Part shown: piece after piece, positions 52,426 to 60,000 of the stretch | Layout of the letters: the number at the start of each line of letters is the position of its first letter | How positions within the stretch are numbered: position 1 is the stretch's first letter | Assembly: GCA_903813345.2 (NCBI GenBank) | Contig: CAIIXF020000004.1 | Span: forward strand, 8,453,525 to 8,513,524 | Direction: 5' to 3' | DNA: 60,000 nucleotides | Source: Owenia fusiformis | Lineage: Eukaryota; Annelida; Polychaeta; Sabellida; Oweniidae | Translations under genes and position numbers: made by a program | Notes under the pieces: generated by a model | Seen by the model: only the letters and a program-made list of their open reading frames with translations | Databases searched by the model: none | Told to the model about the DNA's origin: nothing

Positions 52426-52788
52426 TTAATTGTTTTATTGTTTAATTTTGAAACTGTAATAAACATTGTCATTTGTCATTTTGAGTTATCATAAATGATT
52501 GAGAGAATTCTGTTTATATAAGTGTTTAACTCATTCAATACTGAGGCAAAAACGACTGTAATACTGACAAATATTTGAAAATTGCCATATATGGTACCTC
52601 TGAAATAATATAGTATATACATGGGCATACATAACTATATAGTGTTATACGTGTATATCATTTTAAAGCATATGATATTCTCTTTCAGAATAGGTTTTTA
52701 AGTCCCATTTTATAAGTTGTCATGGTTACAAGATTCCAAAAAGTATATAGGGGACAGGTTTCATTGTACCTTCAATAGAGGGGACATG

Positions 52789-53981
52789 TTTTATTGTTAG
52801 TACCTCAACTGAAATACTCGATTCTGATTGGTTGATTGGTGGTCAATAATATGTACTGTTGACCACTACTAGGTACTGTTAACCGCTACTTTTGAAAAAT
52901 AAGTTTCATGACGTCATAATGTTTACAGAAAAAACATGGTAGACGGACATTTTGTAAATGTTGATGAAAGTGATATTTTGACTTTTCTAGACGACAAGTA
53001 CAGCAAAAATACAAATAGAAATGTAAAATAACAAACAATTTACTAATGAGTACGCATTGCTGGTGTGGTTTGGAGAAAAGATTGTGAAATGAAGCCATGC
53101 CAATTGATGATTGTCGTCTATATGTGTATTATTAGTTTCTTCGGACTAACAAAACAATTGTAGACCTCTCCATTCGGTCAATCGTCAAAAGCATATACCT
53201 CGACTGTAAACCTTTAAACTACTGTTGACCTCAACCTTAGGTCTCTGTCAACAACAGTAGTTTCTCTGTTTACGGTCTCGGTAAACAATTTCGCCGGTTG
53301 ACCTCAGGAGAGGTCAACAATTGTATATTGTACCTTCAATAGTTATGTGATACAGTATACAATTGTTGACCTCTTCAGAGGTCAACCGGCAAAATTGTAT
53401 ACCGAGACTGTAAACCGAGAAACTACTGTTGACATAGACCGAAGGTCGAGGTCAACAGTAGTTTCAAGGTTTACAGTCGAGGTATATGATTTTGACGGTT
53501 GACCGAATGGAGAGGTCTACAATTGTTTTGTTAGTCAGAAGAAACTAATAATACACATATAGACGACAGTCATCAATCATGGCTTCATTTCACAATCTTT
53601 TCTCCGAACCACGCCAGCAATAATTTTGTAAGAAAATCTGAAGACAGCGGTAGCTCTAAAACTCTCTGTTTTCGGCACATCACTGCGTACTCACTAGTAA
53701 ATTAATGTTAATTTTACGTTTCTATTTGTATTTTTGCAATACTTGTCGCCTAGCAAAGTCAAAATATCACTTTCACCAACGTTTACAAAATGTCCGTCTC
53801 CCATGTTTTTTTCTGTAAATATTATGACGTCATATTTCCCATAATTCACAAGTGTAGTACAGTAACATACGCGGTCAATAATATGATATCCCATGATGCA
53901 CAGGTGGGGTACAGGCAAAAATGTTGACCGCTAATTGACCAATCAGATGCGAGTATTTATACTGAGGTACTAACAATAAAA
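52789..53981. mobile_element. 1.2-kb foldback palindrome
   Basis: Arms of about 550 bp start TTTTATTGTTAGTACCTCA and end TGAGGTACTAACAATAAAA. The centre near 53340 has CAACAATTGTATA-type symmetry. Both arms carry the same short ORF reading inward (left plus strand near 52936-53029; right minus strand near 53707-53805) containing GHFVNV-ESDILT and KNTNRNVK. These residues loosely recall the N-terminus of Crypton-type tyrosine-recombinase ORFs; weak inference. Confidence 0.8.
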
Positions 53982-54060
53982 ATTGAGGAATACCTGTGAT
54001 CTCTAAGAGAAACAATGCAGTGTCTCATGACCAATTGACTTAAATGTTACAGAACCTCTA

Positions 54061-54297
54061 CAGTGCTCACCATAAATAAATGACACCTAGATTTGCTGAA
54101 GTGAGGATTTCCCGTGTTAAAAATAAGAGAATTTTCAAGAGGCTATACATCAGTGGATAAGAGTATACAAAATGTAAAATATACAAAACTTAAGGGATGT
54201 GTATCTAGACATTATTGGAAAGTATGAAGTCTCAAATCACCATGGTCTAGAAATGGTGATAGAAAATCCAGGTGTCATTTATTTATGGTGAGCACTT
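54061..54297. mobile_element. TA-flanked MITE, AGTGCTCACCATAAATAAAT ends
   Basis: The left arm GTGCTCACCATAAATAAATG and right arm CATTTATTTATGGTGAGCAC bound 237 bp, with TA on both outer sides. Confidence 0.75.
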
Positions 54298-54379
54298 TAT
54301 TAGAGAGCTGTAAATAGAAAACTCTCAAGTGGACATCTTTTAGAGGTTACCAAAGTTGTTCCATTTACATCAAGTAGTA

Positions 54380-54560
54380 TACAGTAAAACCTGCTAAGTG
54401 GAACACCTCTGTAAGTAGAACACCTCACACATGGAACAGTGTTTTTAAAGTCCAATGGTCTATCTACTCAATGTTAATGAACCTCTGTAAGTGGAACACC
54501 TCCTGAGTAGAGCACTTTTTAGAGGTCCCAAAGGTGATTCACTTACATAGGTTCTACTGT
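54380..54560 (+). repeat. Local repeats of CTGTAAGTGGAACACCTC
   Basis: Three or four imperfect copies of a GTAAGTGGAACACCTC motif. A related AGTAAAACCTGTATATAGTG string occurs near 43676, suggesting an old dispersed repeat. Confidence 0.5.
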
Positions 54561-54604
54561 ACTGTATATTGTTATCTAACATGTGATTTTATATGTACTT
54601 TCAG

Positions 54605-54717
54605 GTGCTAAAGAAAAAATAGAAGACAACAACATTACATAATTAAACCAACAGAATTGCATTCATTAATGATGCTGGAAATACATTTGCTGAGGACTGT
54701 CAGATAGAGATACAAGG
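54605..54717 (+). other. Possible untranslated internal exon
   Basis: Acceptor TACTTTCAG ends at 54604 and donor ACAAG|GTAATA starts at 54718. All frames have stops, so it would be 5' UTR. Could pair with the donor near 39100. Signal-based only. Confidence 0.22.
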
Positions 54718-55404
54718 TAATATCATATTTTTGATATAATTGGCAAATGTTTGAATTGAAGTAAGTATTAGAAAAAATATTCATCATTCTACAGGAATGA
54801 AGTAATGCCATGTCAAGTATTGTTCATCGAGTCTTACTTAGGTCCAAAGCCTTCTCAAAATTGCAAGATAGAGACTCAAGTAAATCGAGCCTGTATTGAC
54901 TGCCATGACGACTGAGAGGTATTCAAGATTATTTCTTGATTGAATTGCTCTGAGAAAAAATGTGACATAACATCTAATAAGGAAAACGTGTCTTCCCACA
55001 TGTGTGCCCTTGATATAGATAAATTCCTGCCTTCACATAAAATTCCTCTGTCACATATATTCATTTGTAAAATTTAGTGAGAAAGAAACCAATCATCAAA
55101 AAGTAAAACATATAGGGCCGGAGAACACACAGTAAGTTATAAATACATAAGTAAAAGAAGTTAAGAACTTCATACCAATTTTGTAGAGAAAATGTAGGAA
55201 ATAAATACAGACGGAGATTTTGATTTTCTCATTGAGGGAAAGGTTATTGGGGTTTATTACGTACGCAGGCTCTTATAGTGACTCAATATACAGTTGATTA
55301 GAATATTCTGTTTAAGATGCAGATTCAAGATTACCTGTAATTTTAGATTTTCAAGACATGCATGGTTACAATAACAGGTTTTCGTTACCTATAAATGGTA
55401 TGAT

Positions 55405-55612
55405 CAGGCCCGTAGCCCAGGGGGGGGGGGGTTCGCAGGGGTCGTACAGACTTCCCCCCTGGCCAAATATTCTTTCAAAATCATGCAGTTTTTCACCATT
55501 TTGAGCACCTCTCAAGTGATTTTAGCCATATTTGGGCCAAAATTGTCAAATGTGAACCCCCTGGAAATATTTGAAAACGAACCCCTCTTGGCAAATCCTG
55601 GCTACGGGCCTG
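55405..55612. mobile_element. MITE with CAGGCCCGTAGCC ends, second locus
   Basis: CAGGCCCGTAGCC and GGCTACGGGCCTG are perfect inverted ends. The interior ATCATGCAGTTTTTCAC matches 8280-8565. The G-tract here is only about 12 bases. Confidence 0.75.
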
Positions 55613-58600
55613 ATATTATCATGAGCTATACAGGTAGATAGCAGGTGCTGGTGGTAAAAATGTCCAGGGACATGGAAAAGCTTGACTGAATGATGAATTA
55701 CCCTACATGTTAATCAACCGAAGTAAGAAGGTCTAATTAGGTATTAGCGCCATGTGTCCATAAGCCTGCTCAGACAGGATTTTTTACATTTTAGAGGATT
55801 AGATAAGAGGAACCCGTTGAAAAAATGTAGTATTTGTAGTGTAGATATCATAATCAAAGAAATGGAAGAATGAAATAGGCATGTTCTTATTGCAAATATT
55901 ATAAAAATGTGTATTCTTTGAGAGAGAAATTAGGAGTGGAAATGGGCATGACCGAGACTTTTTTTATTTTTGGGTAATTAACTATTCTGGTCAACTTCCT
56001 ACATTGGTTTCCTTTGATGAATTAATCATGTGTTGATAAAATGGATTTCACTTCATCATTTTCTGCTTCAGATCGAGCTAATGGGATAAATGGCTTGTAT
56101 TATGCATGCATTTTTATCAAAAAATGTTGAAAAAACATGTTGAAAATAAAGTTAACAGTATCAGATCCAGCAAGCTGGCAAGTATAGTTGTTAGGAATAT
56201 TTTGGGCTCATATCATTCCTTGTCGTGTCTGTTTTTTAAAATTCCCAAAGTGTATACTTTGTGGAATAATGAAAGTAATGGCATAATGCCAAATGAAGTA
56301 ACACTTTTGAAAGTTAAAAAAGTTTTTTTCCAAGGCTGAAAATCAATATGGTAATTTCCTATATGGCCACTCATTTCAAAATGGCCACCATTTTTTGAAA
56401 AGAATGTATTCAAGTGCACTAAAGTTATCAGGAAGATTTGCATGACTGTTTCATTCTGATGCTTGATGTAGAAATAATGCTTTTGACATAGGGGCTTAGA
56501 TATAGATTTCCATTTTGTACTGTTCATCATTCTAGTCTAATTGATTATTATATACACATGTTATTTCACGTATATAAGTTGATCTCATGATTCTTAACAG
56601 ATTAGCAGCTATTCATATAAGTTTTATCTAGTTTTTTAAAGGGGTAGTCTATAGCGTTAAAAATGCGACGCAAAAAGGCATTTATATTTGGAGGTGTTCT
56701 GAGATAAGACAGGCGTTCAGATATACAAGTTTTACTGTCTGAACAGAGGTTCAGATCCCCATGACCTATTTGTTAGTGCAGTACTATTGACAATTATACA
56801 CTTAACAATAGCTTTACCTGAGTCAGTTATATTGGTAAACATTTGAAGATAATCATCATAAATTATCCATAATGACTTGTACAAGTCATTGCCCTACATC
56901 CAGTTGTTAAAGGGAGCCAATTGGTTCAGTTCAGTTCAGTAATTTCCATCTCGAAATATATTTTCAAAGGATTTTATATGTATTATAAGTGAAGTTTAGA
57001 GTCTTATTTAAGCATTGTTTTTTGACCAACCAGCAATTAATTATTAATTTCAATATGGAATCAATAAATCAACCTAAGATGCTGGACTTAGTGAGTTACA
57101 CCATACCTTCCAATATAGAATATCAAAGAGTACCAAATTGTCCTCTCAACCATAATGTCCCTTCAACCAACAGTGCCCCCTTTTGGATTACATAAGAATA
57201 TAGCTCATAACCTCAATTTTGAAGAATTTAAAGAATGACGGAGACGTACAACAAAAACATGTATCATTTTCATCAGATATAAATGTTTTGAAGTTCGATT
57301 TTTCAACAGGTCTCATTAATGTCCAATAAATTAGAACATGTGTCTGATAGTTATATCCTCCTTAGAAATATTTATAGCTTACAATGTACTGTACATTGCC
57401 CTATTATAGTTCAGCTCATAAATGTCATGGTGTCAGATAGAATGAAACAGAGAGGAATGAGCAAGGAACAGGGGGAGGGGGAGTTCCCAAAGTTCAGAGT
57501 TAGTATTGAGTCACGTCACCTTCGTTCACTCGGCTCCCGGTGGTCCCAGTTGATGAACACAGTGAAGATCGAGCGTGCGAAGATTAAGTCATGTGGTGTC
57601 TACATCTCAGATGCAGTCTTGCTTCCAGGCTGGCTAACGGGTACCACATGAATTCCAGGGAAATCCATGCAAATGACTGTTCAAATTGAAATTTTTGCAA
57701 TGCAAGAATTGACTCGTGCAAAGATCTGATTACGCTTTGGGCATGCTGGATAGATTACTTTGGGTCCATTTTGAATTTTTTGATAAAAATGTCATTTGTT
57801 TGACAAATGTTTCATCTTATACATGTATATAGGTTACTGGTAGCTTACAAACGGTAAAATCCAGTTTGGAGTCATCTCTTGGAATGAAGAAAATTCAGCC
57901 ATTTAGTCTGAACAATTTCAACTTAATCATAGTTTGTGGGATATTTGGGATTGTTTGCCCTTCCGACTTGGTTTTGGTTTTATATTCTTTTTTTGTTGTG
58001 TTTTGTAAAACTCTTTGATGTCTCTCTCCTTTTGGAACTTTTGTTTAGTATTTACATATTTTTTGTAAAGAAAATGCTAGAAAATAAGTAAGTTCAGACA
58101 TAAAGTGAGAAAAAATAAATATCAATTACTTACATTCGTAACAGTGTCATCTGAAGCTTCGATATGTCTCATATTGATAAATCAATAACCCCAATTGTGG
58201 AAAAGATATCTTTAAATTTGAAGGTCATATAGTTTATTTATAAGGAACCTGAAAAGGAAAAAAACAAGTTTTATAATAGTTTGTTTGAACTATTTTATTG
58301 TTTTTGGGGCAAGTGACGTCTTTTATCTGGTTGATATACTCCATAATTGTTTTTAGACAAAATAAAAAAACAAAAACAAATAAGTGACCAATGTTACCAA
58401 GCAAAACACACCATTATGATTAAATGTAATTAAAATGTACTTAAATACATCAGTCTCAATTTAAAATACTTAGAAAATCTCAAGTATTTACGGTCAATAA
58501 ATAGTTGTGGTTTATATATGGCTACTCCTTCTCTTGTAAAAAATCATGATGTTCATGTTCTAGAATGTGGAAAATACAGTGGAAAAGGGCGCAATTAGCA

Positions 58601-60000
58601 AGGAATGAATGTCGTATTTGTAGTCTATGGTCTAAATTGTTGACAAATGTCTGAAATTGAACAGTTAATTCAAATTTTAGGGTAAAAACTGATGACTTGT
58701 GATTGAGGAAAAAATTGGTATTGAAAGAGAAAGTTTATCATTTCACACAATAAATGTCAGTTTAATCAATATTGGAAAAAATGAACAATTAATTTGGCAT
58801 TTCTTTAAATTTCTTATGCTGGAACTTTGAAAATACCATTACAAATAGGGTCAAACAATGACACCAATAGAAACAATGATACCAATAAAACAATAAAAAG
58901 GAGGTGTCTTGTTTTTGTTCACCTGTATGGACCACATAAATGTTGATTGCTAGGCAATTATAATTATAGAACTGTATTTAACCTAAATGACCTGACAGTT
59001 TTATTGTTCCGAACTGTAATGTATTGAAATGTACTACCTGGATGTTTTTGTTTCAACACATGTTTAATTACATGAACTATTGTTATGAACCCTTGTTAGA
59101 ATACTCATCTTAGCATCTCAAATGCATATTTGATTCCGAAGTCAATTTATCTTATTTGTTTTTATTTATGTTTGTTTAAACAATTTGAAAATTGACACCT
59201 TTCTAAATTTCTTGTCAGGTGTATTCAATATATATAAAATTTGTAATTAATGATAAGTTGATATCTGAATCTTCACAAGGACAGACATTGAGCTCTGGCA
59301 AAAAGTTTAAATAGATGCCATGTTTTTACAGCATTTCTCTCTAATATTTTATGAACAGCCAGATTTTTATACATTTCTCAACAAGTGATTGCCTATTCCT
59401 TGAATTTCTTCCATTGATTCCTTTCTAATTCCTCTCTATCTCTCATATTTCACATTCTAAATCATAAAAATCCAAATATTTTTTCATGGTTTCCTATATG
59501 AGGTGAGATACAACTACCTCCTGTGAATATAAAGTCAAAACGACCTCTCAAACGTAAAAATTTCCAAATAATTACCACGAATAGATTGCTATAGGCAAAG
59601 AATGCAGACATACAAATCAATCTAATTCTTGAGATTACTAAAATTAATTGAGACACATTATCGTAATAACAAAAAAATATGACGTAGCTTGCAAAGTGAA
59701 AATCTTAAGAAGGGCGATAATAAGTTCACTTGCTTACTGTACTGACTCAGATATAAAGAAGGTTGATCAACAACATGTTTTCAGTATTAATGAAGACGAG
59801 TGACAGATCACAGTTAGGTAGTAAATATTTTTTAGCTAACCTGATATATGCTAGGATTGTTAGAATATCAGATAGGTAAGTGAAATGTTAGATTGCTAAA
59901 ACAATTATGAAATGTGTTTGAATCAACAGTGGCATTTATCAAATTTTTGTTAAAGTTATGTCTCATGTCTGACTATTTGTTATTAAATTTGTTTACCTCA
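55613..60000. other. Non-coding or unrecognised DNA to the window end
   Basis: No secure exon. The 110-codon ORF at 57319-57651 has a slightly GC-richer second half but no domain that I recognise and no clear splice context. The rest is AT-rich without evident repeats. Confidence 0.5.

Noticed and set aside
57319-57651. 110-codon ORF near the right end
   Set aside because: Slightly GC-richer second half, but no family recognised and no supporting splice or promoter signals.

Overview
The window is AT-rich eukaryotic (metazoan) DNA with long introns, GT-AG exon borders, AATAAA polyadenylation signals and a very high load of small non-autonomous transposons and minisatellites. The gene content (an MO25/CAB39 orthologue, two TRIM-type RING/B-box genes and a secreted Link-domain protein) suggests a marine invertebrate, either a non-vertebrate deuterostome or a lophotrochozoan. 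The species cannot be fixed from the sequence alone.

Layout. 1-2.6 kb: upstream DNA with a tRNA-bearing MITE. 2.6-22.4 kb, plus strand: CAB39 (MO25), seven coding exons giving a 331-residue protein. Introns 1 and 2 hold minisatellites and MITEs. The last intron (14.2-22.1 kb) holds a nest of transposons: a Mutator-like element with a 9-bp target duplication that contains two further elements. It also holds a complete single-exon TRIM-like ORF (TRIM-A, 19.6-20.8 kb). 22.4-32.4 kb: duplicated CAB39 debris and a dense series of MITEs. 32.4-35.0 kb: a second, full-length TRIM gene (TRIM-B, RING, B-box, coiled coil and NHL-like propeller) followed by a second copy of the last CAB39 exon, so TRIM plus CAB39 exon 7 was duplicated as a block. 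36-38 kb: more of the same duplication, interrupted by a mariner-like MITE. 39-50.9 kb: mostly non-coding with minisatellites, possibly one long intron. 50.9-51.8 kb, minus strand: a two-exon secreted Link-domain protein. 52-60 kb: a 1.2-kb foldback palindrome, small MITEs and no secure gene.

The most interesting signals are these. (1) Three inverted-repeat elements (17450-18679, 27590-28026, 31005-32292) start with CAC-type termini and have exact 5-bp target duplications. Two of them begin CACGGTG or CACGATG, one base from the V(D)J recombination signal heptamer CACAGTG, and carry dense subterminal motif arrays. This is the structure expected of Transib/RAG-family non-autonomous transposons. 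(2) A TTAA-flanked MITE family carries a tRNA-Gly-like Pol III module. (3) Two minisatellites grew out of coding-sequence ends: one replicates the CAB39 exon 4 splice donor about 12 times, the other the TRIM stop codon about 10 times. (4) The duplicated last exon of CAB39 has lost its stop codon and could act as an alternative C-terminus.
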